A DNA stretch of 64,000 nt from Forficula auricularia (Eukaryota > Arthropoda > Insecta > Dermaptera > Forficulidae). The stretch lies in contig JALMQS010000136.1 of the NCBI GenBank assembly GCA_024734495.1, positions 5,248,309 through 5,312,308 on the forward strand. Reading direction: 5' to 3'. Below, one piece after another: positions 40,123 to 51,549 of the stretch (the first letter of the stretch is position 1; every line of letters begins with the position of its first letter). The position numbers and the translations under genes were made by a program. Below the pieces are notes generated by a model. That model was given only the letters and a program-made list of their open reading frames with translations, was not told the origin of the DNA and ran no database searches.

Positions 40123-40156
40123 CTGATGATGGACTAACGGATTATTAAATCCGAAA
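40123..40156 (+). ncRNA. Hammerhead-ribozyme-like core (e)
   Basis: CTGATGA, one T, a weak GGA/TCC stem (an inner GGATT/AATCC hairpin is an alternative), then GAAA. Confidence 0.3.
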
Positions 40157-40429
40157 TATATTGAGTTTGTATAAACCTCTGAGTTTTATTTCATTCATTG
40201 TGAAACTACACTCCCTTTACTTTATTAATTAATATCATGTTTCACCTAAAACCCACACCACTTTCCCTAAGTAAAATTCTTACGAATCTTCAATTAAATT
40301 CATGGACACGAATCATCCTATATAATTATATAATCTTTTAATTAATTTATTTTTTCTGGTGTCCCCAGAGTGTGATAATTCACCTTTGCTAGAAAAAAGT
40401 GTTTTAGAATGCTTCTTTATAAGGATTCG

Positions 40430-40800
40430 TTGTTTTCTTATAAATAGTAGTAGTTAATCCTGTTATTGTCTTTGGCCCCCTTGTCTCGCCATTATTCACT
40501 CGATCAACTGTAATTTATCTCTGTTTAAAGCTAAAAAAACAACATTTTATTTCAGTACCGATGTAATTTATAGTTGTGCTCTTGTTTTGGCTATAAGCTT
40601 CATCTCCTCTAATAGACGCTATGCTTGTGATTCGATCTAATTAAAAATCGCCGATGCTGAACAAATGATGTGTCGACCCGAGGGGTGGGTGGGTTACCCG
40701 ACGGTGACAGATGACTTGGCTTTCGCGAGAAGCAAACAGGAAACGCGTCTTTGCGGGCCAATCTTGATAAAGAGAGCATCCGAATCAACTTTTAACATAT
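40430..40800. promoter_or_regulatory. Non-repetitive block, candidate regulatory region
   Basis: This balanced-composition block is unrelated to the repeats around it and lies 6.3 kb upstream of the Maf start. No coding frame has a recognised domain. It is inferred only from its contrast with its flanks. Confidence 0.2.
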
Positions 40801-41220
40801 TCGAGGAGGGTGGGGGCGGCGAACAAAAAAAAACGTTCTTTTTCTTATATACTTTCCCCATGTTTATTTGCTTTGTGACAAAGGAAATACATATACCTAT
40901 AATAGATGCCAAGGGAAACAAGATTTATAGATTTGTTGGCGAATGGGACGAAAGTCGGCTGAATGTTAACCTGACAACGCGAATGGGACGAGAGGGATAA
41001 ATATCTATGGGATGAATTTGGGAGGAAAAGAAAATGGTTATATTTGGAAAAAATAATAAGAATTTTATTTAAGTAGGTATGCAGGAATGGCAATAAGTGG
41101 GGTATACATTCAATTAAGAACATAGGGAAAAAAGTTTTGTTCAGGGAGAATGGTGTAGGTTCTTGGTGAAACATTTTAAATAAATAATAATTTATGTTGA
41201 TTAATGTCCATTATAATTAG

Positions 41221-41488
41221 TAGATTAAAAATTCAGTTTATTGGACAAAGTTTTTTTATTGAAGTTCTTCTTCAATTTTTGTACAACGTTTCGTCTCTCT
41301 CGAGACTTTTTCAAAGTCCTCAATTGGTTAGAACAACATTGGTTGAAATAAAGATAAAAATAACTGAGACATAGTAGAATTTTTTTCTTTCTAGATTGAT
41401 ACCATAAAACAGAGACGAAACGTTGTACAAAAATTGAAGAGGAGCTTCAATAAAAAAACTTTGTCCAATAAACTGAATTTTTAATCTA
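41221..41488. repeat. Fold-back element with a degenerate hammerhead-like core
   Basis: The arms of about 90 bp start TAGATTAAAAATTCAGTTTA and end with the complement. ACAACGTTTCGTCTCT lies in the left arm and its complement in the right. Core (d) follows 20 bp after its right end. Confidence 0.75.
41289..41314 (-). ncRNA. Degenerate hammerhead-like core (c)
   Basis: On the minus strand: TTGAAAA (in place of CTGANGA), one A, stem GTCTC/GAGAC with a 4-nt loop, then GAAA. The first base and the G of the core are changed, so it is probably inactive. Confidence 0.2.
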
Positions 41489-41507
41489 TAAATAATAATG
41501 TTTTAGG

Positions 41508-41537
41508 CTGATGATGACATATTTGAAAATGTCGAAA
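41508..41537 (+). ncRNA. Hammerhead-ribozyme-like core (d)
   Basis: CTGATGA, one T, stem GACAT/ATGTC with an 8-nt loop, then GAAA followed by CG. All invariant core bases are present. Confidence 0.4.
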
Positions 41538-41586
41538 CGTTCCTGGTAACAATAAAATAAAAAATAATTTTTAAGAAAAAAATAAA

Positions 41587-42280
41587 AACCGACTTCAAAA
41601 AATTAAATGCAACAAATAAAATACACTAAAAGGTATAAAATAATTATTATCTTATTTAGTTACAACTAAACGACGAAATATTAACATGAAATTACTTTTT
41701 GAAGTCGGTGCCAAACATATACCTTTTATGAATCGCACTCGACGTATCTTACTTAGTACGTTAGGCGGGATACGCTCGCTTATAGGTATAGTTTGTTTGG
41801 CACCGACTTCAAAAAGTAATTTCATGTTAATATTTCGTCGATTAGTTGTAACTAAATAAGATAATAATTATTTTATACCTTTTAGTGTATTTTATTTGTT
41901 GCATTTAATTTTTTGAAGTCGGTTTTATTTTTTTCTTAAAAATTATTTTTATTTTTCTCTTTTTAGTGATGTCATTAATAGTGATCCTATCATCAGAACT
42001 TGACCAAATTAATATTGCACCATCCCTAAGATACCCCTTTCCAATAAAAAAAGAATCATCGAAATCGGTTCATAAACAAAAGTTAGTCCTGAACAAACCT
42101 AACAAAAAAGGTCTAATACCTACGAAAAAAAATGGGACCAATCGGAACGTAGATTGGACCCAATGCAAAAAAAATTTTAAAATCGGTTCACAATTGGCGG
42201 AGATATGAGGTAACATAGGCACAAAAAAAAAAAAAAAATTTAGTCGAATAGAGAACCTCCTCCTTTTTTTGAAGTCGGTT
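41587..42280 (+). mobile_element. CCGACTTC-terminus element, copy 1
   Basis: It is bounded by AACCGACTTCAAAAAA and its complement. The first 338 bp (41587-41924) are by themselves an inverted repeat ending in the same motif, so the element has three copies of the terminus. The remainder contains ATCATCGAAATCGGTTCATA. A second copy lies inverted at 58493-59180. Non-autonomous; class unassigned. Confidence 0.7.
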
Positions 42281-42639
42281 AAAAATGTGTTTTTTTGTCA
42301 AAAAAGAATAAAACCAACACCTATTTAAATGAGAATTTGTATCCTCAAGAAGTTTGGTTATATATAGTTATATAAATAAATAATTTTAAATAAAGTAAAG
42401 AAAATTTTTTGAAACTTTTTAAAATTTCTAAAAAAATTTTCCAACATTTTCTTTACTTTATATATCTAAATGACTTTACGTATTTCCATTCATCTATAAC
42501 TTTTATTTATAAACCCGAATCTCTTCATCTTAAGAAATAAAAAATCTCAATGTTTTGGTTACTATATCGAATATCCGTCAAAAAATATTTAGTCTAAATC
42601 AGGGGTCTAATTAATGAATTGATTATATCTAGGATATTG

Positions 42640-42900
42640 AAAATGGACCTGTTTCGGGTGATATGCCTCCGGGAATCTACACCACTGTAAACAATAGGCC
42701 TGGTTTGAAAGGCGGCTATTTATTTATAAGGGGCGATAAGCGAGGGGGCGCAGCCGGCCGGTCAGGGAGTCCCCGGGTAAATAAAAACATCTCTCAAGGC
42801 ACGTGCGTGCAACGTTCTTCTCAGTTAACGCTTTGTTTTTCTCCATTTCTCCTGAAAACATTCGACAACTCTGTTTGGATTCTGTGTCCGTTTTATTAAG
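42640..42900. promoter_or_regulatory. GC-richer non-repetitive block, candidate regulatory region
   Basis: It contrasts with the AT-rich flanks and holds GGCGGC, GCGAGGGGGCGCAGCCGGCC and an E-box-like CACGTG. A 78-codon frame has no recognisable domain. The assignment is an inference from composition. Confidence 0.25.
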
Positions 42901-43069
42901 ATCAATAGAGCATAATCCAATTCCGACTCAATGGACATAAACACATAGTCCGAAAGAAAGAAATATCATTTAGAAAACTATACTAAGCTTTTAGGTTAAA
43001 AATAAAATGAGAAATGGAGTCTTCTGTTTTTTAAATAAAATAATTTTTAATTATTTCTAGGGACTATAG

Positions 43070-43096
43070 TTTCGAAGGCATTGCCTTCATCATCAG
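43070..43096 (-). ncRNA. Hammerhead-ribozyme-like core (g)
   Basis: On the minus strand: CTGATGA, one T, stem GAAGGC/GCCTTC with a 3-nt loop, then GAAA. It has the longest and cleanest stem II of the set. It lies about 40 bp from the fold-back at 43139-43545. Confidence 0.45.
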
Positions 43097-43138
43097 TCTA
43101 TCACAAATATTTCAAATTAGTTACAAATTAAGATTTAT

Positions 43139-43545
43139 ACATTGAAAATTTTGAAAAATATATAATGTCTTTTTCTTCATGTTTCCTCTTGGGAGATTAG
43201 AATGTAAATGGAGCAATATCTGGGTTACTCTTTTGTTTAGGCTTTTTCTAAAGAGTTTTACCTGAATGAATGGAATGTTTTTAAAAATGGGTCATTGATA
43301 ATTTCTAGTTTTTCATTTAAAGATTCAATTGGGCTTTTTTAAAATCCTTGGAAAAAAGTCAATTGAATCTTTAAATGAAAAACTAGAAATTATCAATGAC
43401 CCATTTTTAAAACATTCCATTAATTCAGGTAAAACTCTTTATAAAAGCAAATAAAAGAGTAACCTAGATATTGCTCCATTTCACATTCTAATCTCCCAAG
43501 AGGAAACATGAAAGAAGACATTATATATTTTTCAAAATTTTTTTC
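43139..43545. repeat. Fold-back element, arms about 195 bp
   Basis: The left arm contains TCAATGACCCATTTTTAAAA in inverse form and the right arm contains it directly. The arms meet near 43340. No coding. Confidence 0.75.
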
Positions 43546-43703
43546 ATAAATTTCTATTTTTAAGTTACTTATTTATTACTAGAGTCCCTCTTGCGTGAAG
43601 CCGTGCCCCGAGTGTTGATAAAGTTTACAAAACAAATGCAATTTTAGAAAAAATTTTATATTTGACATTAAAAAAAGTGGAAAAAAATTGCCCAAAAAAG
43701 AAA

Positions 43704-43720
43704 CGCCCCCGGGTGGGCTC

Positions 43721-43757
<37 letters not shown>

Positions 43758-43777
43758 GCCGATTGCGCCACGGAGGC
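43704..43777 (-). tRNA. tRNA-Asn (GTT)
   Basis: A 74-nt gene without intron. The acceptor stem GCCTCCG pairs with CGGGGGC (one T-G wobble), with discriminator G. The anticodon arm is TTCGG, CTGTTAA, CCGAA, giving anticodon GTT. The A-box (TGGCGCAATCGG) and B-box GGTTCGAGCCC are intact. A T6 terminator follows on the minus strand (43694-43699). It closely fits the eukaryotic nuclear tRNA-Asn pattern and should be functional. Confidence 0.95.
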
Positions 43778-44204
43778 TTATAGTCTGGTCTCTCTTGAAG
43801 CCTACTTGATCAAAACCTCTCAAGGACATTCACAATCGGCATGATTTGAAAAACAGATTCAAAAAAGAAACTTTTCTTTATTAATTAATTTAGAAGATTC
43901 ACGACCATTAGGTGCTCCGGTATTTTTTATGTTTAGTGTAGAAAAGAGCTAGAGGTTAGTTATCATTAAGTTTGATTTACCTTAGTAATAACTAACCCAA
44001 CACCTATTTGTACACTCATCATAATAAAAACTAGATATTCGAAAATTTTAAAATAAAATAAAAGATAAATCATTTTAATACATCAATATGAGGATATCAT
44101 AAAGAATTTTATAATTTGGTAGACAAAATCATAGGCGCCGGAATTTGAATTTTTTAGGCGGGCTTCTCAGCTTGTATTTATAAATCTTAAATCCACTTGA
44201 CTTT

Positions 44205-44690
44205 ACTATACAGCCTGGGAGGCCCCTCTCTTATAATTAATATTAAAAAAAATATTTATACATAATCATGTAGGGGGGATTAGGTTTTGCATTTTTAGAC
44301 TTCTGGGGCCACATTGCATACAAAATTTGGTTGATTTTGAGACAAGGCCATAGATTTTCATTTTTTGACTCTACACCCCACATTTTGGGCTGCTAGTTTT
44401 TAGACTTCTGGGGGCCCACTGATTATGTATACAACATTTGGTAGTGTTCGCTCAAATGGGGTAGATTTTATTTTATGTTTTGCTCCCCCCCCCCCCCCCC
44501 TAGCCCTAATTTTGGCCCCAGAATTTTTTTTGTTATTATAGGTTAATTTTATAGTATATTTCATTTTTATTGTTTTTTTAGTTTGAAAATATTATAATTT
44601 TAATTCCCCCCCCCCCCCACACACACACTTAATTGTGGATTCGATTTCATAGCAAAATCTAATCAGCTCTTAATCCCAATGCACAACAAT
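44205..44690 (-). repeat. Copy of the ACTTTACCATACA repeat family (inverted)
   Basis: It begins with TTGACTTTACTATACAGCCT, the family's outer end in inverse orientation. It contains two or three units of the ATACATAATC block with C-runs, and ends in TCTAATCAGCTCTTAATC. It directly precedes the mariner element. Confidence 0.65.
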
Positions 44691-44737
44691 TATAATTTGT
44701 ACTTTTTAGAAGCGTGTTTTTTAGTTTTTTTAAAATA

Positions 44738-45629
44738 CGAGGAGTGTTCAAATGAAAAGATAAATTTTTATTTTTCTCGAAAAATATTTATTTATTCATC
44801 AATATCTATTTTGTCCTCTTTCAAAGTAATCTCCCTTAGATATAATATACTTGTGCCAGCGCTTTTTTCAATCCTCGAAGCACTTCTTATATGAGCTTTT
44901 TGGTATGGCCTTGAGCTCTTCCAGCAATGCGTTCTTTAATCTCCTCGATCCTCGCAAATCTCAGTGCTTTCATGGGTCTTTTGAGTATTGGGAACAGGAA
45001 AAATTCGCAGAGGGCCAAGTCCAGTGTGTTGTTTTTGGCCAAAAAATCACTTACAAGAAACATTGTGTGAGCAGGTGCGTTTTCGTGATGCAAAAGCCAT
45101 GAATTGTTTTGCCACAAATCCGGGCGTTTTTTTCGTATTGCTTCACGGAAAGGGCAACATAACTTTAAGTTAATATTCCTTATAGATCGTACGAACTTCT
45201 GACAAGAACTCACCATTGTAATCGAAGAAAACAGTGAGCAAAACCTTCACATTTGACCGAACTTGCTGTGTCATCATTAACATCTTCTCTGCCTTCTGTG
45301 AAGCGCTTGTGCGCTTACTTTTTTGCTCAAAGTAGACTCGCCAAATGACATAGTCAACATTTCAATTGCTTTGGAGCACTTAATTTTATTTTTCAAACAA
45401 AATTTAATACAGATTCTTTCATCCATTTTTTTCGATAGCAAAAATTGCCAAGCACTCCAAAACACGTCTAAACTTTATTTCTGTAAAAAACAAACTAAAT
45501 ATGTAATGTGGCTAATATTTTCAAGATATTTTGGGGACAATGTACCAACATAACAAAAAGAAATTCGAAAATAGAATGTACGTAGCCAGAGAAATTTGCA
45601 AAATTACCTTTTCATTTGAACACTCCTCG
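44738..45629 (-). mobile_element. Internally deleted mariner element with broken transposase
   Basis: The 22-bp terminal repeats CGAGGAGTGTTCAAATGAAA... (44738-44759 and 45608-45629) are flanked by TA on both sides. On the minus strand the N-terminal helix-turn-helix part (about 45277-45430, MDERICIKFCLKNKIK) is followed after a deletion by the catalytic second half (44887-45216). That half has the HHENAPAHT-like motif and LALCEFFLFPILK, where the family has PCDFFLFPKLK; the third acid is Glu here. At 892 bp against about 1.3 kb for full elements it cannot encode an active enzyme. Confidence 0.85.
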
Positions 45630-45645
45630 TATATTTTAACACCAA

Positions 45646-45837
45646 GGGCCGATTGAATGTCGCAAAGTAAATGCTTTAACTAACCATAGGTAGATGGTAA
45701 ATGGAGTGGCTGGGATGGCCAATCAGATGACAGGAACTTTCAGTGCCTCTTATCTGATTGGCCATCCCAATCCTCCATTTACCATCTACCCTTGGTTAGT
45801 GGTAAAAAGCATTTACTTTGCGACTTACAACCAGGCC
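45646..45837. mobile_element. Harbinger-like palindromic MITE, copy 1
   Basis: The termini are GGGCCGATTG and CCAGGCC. The inner arms, with TGGCCAATCAGATGACAGG-type sequence, are complementary over about 85 bp, so the element is one long hairpin. The 3' flank is TAA; the 5' flank is CAA. It sits 16 bp from the mariner end. Confidence 0.65.
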
Positions 45838-46509
45838 TAATAGTGTCATAGGTTTTCATCTTTCATCTGTTATGTTCTGTAAAGGTATTTTTTCATGTTT
45901 TTTTTTCAAATTACTTTTTTTAATCGACAAATCAAATATGAAAAAAAAATATTCTAAAATCTCAAATTCATCCAGGCGGAGAGGGTGGGGGGTAGTCCCT
46001 TGGCTAGCAAGAGGCCCGCCAGTTAAGTAGTATATGATCATGTTATCTTTTTCAATTTATCTTTACCAATTTATAATAAACTTATTTAATAATCATCACT
46101 ATAAAACATAGTGTTATTAAGAAAAAATAAAATGTATTAAAACTTGGTTTGAATAGATTGATAAATAAATAAATTCGTGATAAAAATTGGAATAATTATT
46201 ATATTTTCTTCACTTTCCTAGATCAAGTCTAGGAAATATCTTAATGACAAATGTTCTTAAGTTTCTGTTATGAACGAAGACTATATTTTGCTAGCTCAAT
46301 GAAATTCGAATACCATGATAAGAAGATATATGGCGCTTATTTTAATATTTTCTAAAGATGACAGGCGATGGGGGGATTTATCTAAATTTAGTCATTTGAT
46401 GAGATTTGATAGCATCATGGCCGATGGCCAACACTTAAATATCTATAAAGTTCCATCACCTTGCCATTTAAGAAACCTTCCAATAATCTTTTCTTTATTT
46501 TAAAACAAA

Positions 46510-46730
46510 ATGTTTATAGTACATACCATATCATCATCATCATCATCGAGTATACAGTCCTAGGACTGGTTTGATGCAACAATCCGTCTCCACTCGACTC
46601 TGTCCCCCGCCAGCTGTTTGACCTCTCTAAATGTCTGGCATCCCATATCCCCCAATTATTTGGTTGAAATATTCTAATCTGGGTCTTCCCCTTCCCCTTT
46701 TCATACCATATGGCCAAAATAAATAAACGA
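46510..46730 (-). repeat. Dispersed repeat with (CAT)n end
   Basis: A (CAT)n run is followed by CCTAGGACTGGTTTGATGCA and further sequence of a kind common at the 3' ends of arthropod non-LTR elements, ending in CTGGGTCTTCCCCTTCCCCT. Class unassigned. Confidence 0.45.
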
Positions 46731-46794
46731 TTATTATACATGACTATCCACATAACCTTGCCATACACCTGCCCAGTATATTTAATATAATAAA

Positions 46795-47590
46795 ACGAGC
46801 TTTTCGTGCGTGCCTTCGGCACGCCCTCGAAGCTCGGCCCTCAGGACTGGTGCCCTGGCGGGCGGCGTCTCGGTCCAAAAATTTTATTCCTCTTAAAAAA
46901 CCACACTCCAAATGTATACCTGTAAACTCTCGAAAATACATACTCTCTTAAAAGTTTTGCCTCATTTTCGTCCTGACACAGCTACAGAAATGAGGATCTA
47001 GATATAAATCTGGGAGTATTTTTTATTTCTATAATCTACAGCATTGTGATATTTTTTGTGTGGAAATATGTAGATTTATTTAAATAAGTGGGATCGTGTG
47101 AGGAGGAGAATTATATTATATCATTTTTTTTAAATTTCGGATCGATAATCGATATAAGGCTCCAAATATTTAAAAGAGATCAGGTGTTGCTTGTATGACA
47201 GGCTGCTCCAGTATTGCCATGAGAAACTCGGGCATGCGTGTCTTAAGTCGTTCAATTTTGTAAAAATCAAAAAATAAGAATAACGAAATTTAGATTTTTT
47301 AAAAATTATATAAAAGTGCCAAATTATTAAAAATAAACAAATAATATATAAAATATAAATCAAATAAGATGTGATTAATTTCTTCTTCTGTACGCAAAGA
47401 AAAGCAAATTGAATATTTAATTTTTGAGCGGTGAGAGGGGGAGGAGAGGAGGAATAATTATCAATATATTTAATGTTTCTTAATTTAAAATCAATTAGAG
47501 TGTTTCATTTCAAAATTCGAGTCCAAATTACGATTATATTTCAAATTTGCCGCAAATATACCGACGGCGCTCCCTGTCTGGCCAATCTAT
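46795..47590 (-). mobile_element. Helentron-like element, family B, copy 2 (interrupted)
   Basis: The inverse of 37700-38342. The GC-rich hairpin end is at about 46797-46870 and the repeat unit is at 47460-47560. About 450 bp of unrelated AT-rich sequence (46985-47440) interrupts it. It carries only one copy of the 168-bp unit. Confidence 0.6.
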
Positions 47591-47841
47591 ATAGTATAAT
47601 AATGTATAAACATTTAGGAAAGAACCCCCCTACCCCTTTAGTTTTAGGTTTTCCTTTTAAACATGAAACTTTTCTAGGATAAAATTTTAACTATAAGCTT
47701 CGAGTTACAAGGGGGGGGGGGGTAGGGTCCAATATTTAATAATTTAAATTTTTCGTTAAATTGAAGGGTTGGTTTTGTCACAAATATAATAAAACAATAA
47801 TTTTAATAACTATTTGAATTATTTAATTGATAACTATACAG

Positions 47842-47871
47842 TTTCGGTCACCACTGGTCGACCATCCTCAG
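47842..47871 (-). ncRNA. Hammerhead-ribozyme-like core (f)
   Basis: On the minus strand: CTGAGGA, one T, stem GGTC/GACC with a 10-nt loop, then GAAA followed by CTG. The invariant bases are present. Confidence 0.4.
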
Positions 47872-48002
47872 TAGTTCTAAAATTGAAGTTCTGGAAGAAA
47901 TTTAATTAATAATTTAATATTTAATAGTTTTCTAGTAGGTATTTTTGGTTGAGAATTTTAGCATTTTAAATTAAACTGCTCGATAAAAATTGAACAAAAA
48001 TT

Positions 48003-48050
48003 TCTAACCGTAAACCTAACAATGGATTCCAGAAGAGTTTTATACTTTTA
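48003..48050 (+). repeat. One-ended fragment of the 34874-35485 fold-back
   Basis: It matches CCGTAAACCTAACAATGGAT and the following CAGAAGAGTT; the rest of the element is absent. Confidence 0.55.
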
Positions 48051-48539
48051 TTCTTTAGCTCCGGCGACATGAAAATTCCGAGTTAGTTTTATATGGTAGC
48101 CTTCTCAAAAAGGGTTAAAAATAAATATATATCCCACGGTGGAGTTAAAAAATAATTCACATTTTCTAGAATTGAAAAAATTAAAATTAAAATAATAATA
48201 ACAACGACGCGTCTTATATAGGTATATACTTGCTAAGCAGCCCGTATACCTACATATAATCTATGTTTCTTATAAGAGAAGCTTCTCAAAGAAGAATAGT
48301 GCTTCTTTTGTCTTCTCCCTGTTGAATGGAAGCAAATACTTGCTTCCATGACTGGAAGGTTTTTTTACGGGGAGAACTTGTTAGCCTCGCGCCCACTCAT
48401 ATACCTCAGAGTATTACTGCTTAAATATTTAATACTTTTTCTATTTAATAAAAAACATATAAGACATAATAATAAAACGCTTTGAAATAGAAATATCATA
48501 CAAGACTTTAATTTTTTTTATTATAAAAAAATAATAAAT

Positions 48540-49050
48540 TGAACAAAACCATGAAGTTTCGGTCTACAAAAAAACGCTAATGCGAGTAAACGTCGAAAAA
48601 ATTATATTTTCCGAGATATTAATTATTTTTTCAAAATGTCTGTCAGTACCTACTTTCATAGGTTAGTTATAGTTCGTTATCAAATTTTGTGTTCGCTCTA
48701 GCTCAAAAACTAGTTCGAATATCAAAACGAAATATTGTAAGAGTTCGTGGCTGTGATGAAACTGTACTATCTATCTAGTACATCAAAACGAAATTTCATA
48801 TGTATTATAGATTCTTTATATTGAGATTAAGAGCTGATTAATTTTTGGTTGAAATCGAACCAAAAATTAAGAGAGGAGGAGCTCTTAAAAAATTAAAATC
48901 ATTAAATTTTCAAACTAAAAAAAAAAATGGAACTTACTATAAAAAGAGAGAGTTATTATTTTTTTAGGACCCCGAAATTGTGGGGGGCAGGTTCAAAAAA
49001 GTAGAAACCATTATAGATAACTCCTATACACTTTGATCGATTTGTACGAT
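48540..49050 (+). repeat. Copy of the ACTTTACCATACA repeat family (internal part)
   Basis: It contains the family blocks AAACCATG, CGTCGAAAAAATTATATTTT, CTCAAAAACTAGTTCGAATA and AGATTAAGAGCTGATTAATT. A short duplication interrupts it near 48737-48790. Confidence 0.6.
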
Positions 49051-49734
49051 ATTTTTCAAATGCAGCCTAATATATGACCTTATGAAAATGTCTCACTATG
49101 TGAAATTTATACTGACTCAAAAGAAGCGATGAGTGGTGGGGTTCAAAAATAATTTTTTAACAATAAAATTTTCAAAATAAAAATCGAAAAAACCTAAGAC
49201 AATTTCAATAATTTTTCGCACAATCAAAAATTAAGTCTTTTCAAAAATATTACAGAGGTAAAATCCATTTAAAATTGTATTTAAAATAAATTAATTAAAC
49301 TAAAAAGCTAAATTCTACTATTTCCAATGATATAATGCATTTCCCTATTGAAAAAAAATTCTAACTCTATGAATACTCGATTGGCACCAAAATAATAAAT
49401 AAAGATTTATTTATTTAATTAATAATTATATTAAAATTTTAATTCGTTTAATTAATTCAGGTAACTTAAAATTATTTTTATATCAAATCTTTATCTTATT
49501 TAAACAGACAGACAGTTATTGTGCGTGATAGGCTATCAGACGAGATGTAGATGGTGATTCACGAAGAGCGCCCCAGGTCTTTTACTCAAAGATGGAACGA
49601 AATAAAATTATTCTGAAAAATGGATCTTAGGCCCTTAGGTTAGCTATAAAAATCTCTAACAAAAACCACAGTGCCACTTTTATTATTATTCTATTTTCAT
49701 ATTATAATTTTTATATCATTGGAAAACTATCTTT

Positions 49735-50830
49735 TACTTTACCATACAGGATATGGTCAAGTATTGTAATCGTGCTTGAAAAAATTGTTTTTTTTCCTTC
49801 ATTTTTTTCGAAATATCTCAAAAACGGCTGAAACTATTTTGATTAAAAAAATTTAGCGAAACCATGGCATTTCTTTCTACAAAAAAGCCCTAATAAATGA
49901 ACATCGAAAAAATTATATTTTTCGAGATAATAATTGTTTTGTCAAAATGTCTGTTAGTCTGTCTGGTTGTCTGTTAGTTAATTAGTTAGTCTGTGAGTTA
50001 CCAAATTATTGTGGACGAGCTAGCTCAAAAACTAGTGTGAATATCGAAACCAAATTTCACACGTAGTTTTGGTCCATTGAGATTAAGAGCTGATTAGATT
50101 TTGGTGCATATCGACCCAAAATTAAGGGGGTTAAAAATTAAAAATATAGGCTCTTGTGCCATACTTAACCAAATTTTGTATACATAATCAGTGGGACCCG
50201 AGAAGTCTATAAATGCAAAAACTAACCGCCCAAAATGAGGGAGGGGGGGGGTGGAGGGTCAAAAAATGAAAATCTTGGCCATTTAGCAAACTCAACCAAA
50301 TTTTGTATACATAATCAGTGGGTCCCCAGAAGTCTAAAAATGCAAAAACTAACCGCCCAAAATGGGGGAGGGGGTAAAGGGTCAAAAAATGAAAATCTTG
50401 GCCATTTACCAAACTCAACCAAATTTTGTATACATAATCAGTGGGTCCCCAGAAGTCTAAAAATGCAAAAACTAACCGCCCAAAATAGGGGGGGGGTCAA
50501 AAAATGAAAATCTTGGCCATTTACCAAACTTTACCAAATTTTGTATACATAATCAGTGGGTCCCCAGAAGTCTAAAAATGCAAAAACTAACGGCCCAAAA
50601 TGGGGGGAGGGATGAAGGGTCAAAAAAATGAAAATCTTGGACATTTACCAAACTCAACCAAATTTTGTATACGTAATCAGTGGGACCCCAGGAGTCTAAA
50701 AATGCAAAACTAACCCCCCTCTCCTACATGATTATAAATAATTTTATTAAATATTAATGTAAGTGAGGGGCCATGTTGTATGGTAAAGTCAAGTGGATGG
50801 CCACATCAGAACACGTCAGCTTATTTACTT
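49735..50830 (+). repeat. Longest copy of the ACTTTACCATACA family
   Basis: It starts ACTTTACCATACAGGATATG and ends GGCCATGTTGTATGGTAAAG plus CAAGTGGATGGCCACATC. The ends are therefore inverted copies of ACTTTACCATACA. The 3' third is the tandem array at 50171-50700. No frame encodes a recognisable protein. Confidence 0.75.
50171..50700 (+). repeat. Tandem array of about 120-bp units
   Basis: AAATTTTGTATACATAATCA recurs at 50171, 50298, 50421, 50536 and 50660 (last copy one base different). Spacing is 127, 123, 115 and 124 bp, and G-runs of variable length account for much of the difference. It is part of the enclosing repeat; other copies have one to four units. Confidence 0.85.
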
Positions 50831-51084
50831 TCGGGAGCCATTCATAAAATACGTCACGGAAATTTTCATCACATTTTCTGGGACCCCCTTAACAAATATA
50901 ACGTCACAGATGCTAAACCCACCCACTTATAAACGATTTGTTGGTGACAAGTTAAGAAAAAATTTAAAATAAAATTGATTAAAAGTGAACGTTACGTTTC
51001 CTTAGAACACCCTCCCCCTTGTCACATATTATCAAGCTAAGCAATACCACCCCCTGGCTGTGAACGTATTTTATGAATGGTTCC

Positions 51085-51545
51085 TTACCATACCAGGGTA
51101 TGGTCAAGTATTGTAATTGAGCATTAAATGTTTTTTGCTTCGTTTTTTCGAAATATTTTAAAAACTGCTGAAACAATTTTGATAAAAAAAATTTGGCGAA
51201 ACCATGGCATTTTGATTTACAAAGTAGACCTAATGACTGAAAATCGAAATTTTTTTCGAGATATTAATTGTTTTGTCAAGTTTTTTCAAAACCAGTGTGA
51301 ATTTCAAAAATAAATTTCAGGTGTAGTTTTGGTGCATTGAATTAAGAGCTGATTAGATTTTGGTTGAAATAAAGCCCAAAATTAAGGAGGCGGGAGGGGG
51401 AGGGGCGCATGTAAAAAATTAAAATTATAAAATTTTCAAACTAAAAAACCAAGAAAAATGAAATTTACGGTAAAATAATAAAAAAAATAGAATTATTATT
51501 TTTATCGCGGGCCAAAATTGGGAGGAGGGTTCAAAAAATATCAAT
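51085..51545 (+). repeat. Copy of the ACTTTACCATACA repeat family (5' half)
   Basis: It begins with TTACCATACCAGGGTATGGT and contains the usual internal blocks down to a G-rich run near 51400. It ends where the MITE at 51550 begins. Confidence 0.6.
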
Positions 51546-51549
51546 TTAA

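Noticed and set aside
50235..50507. Repetitive 90-codon frame
   Set aside because: It is translation of the 120-bp tandem array in a non-coding repeat.
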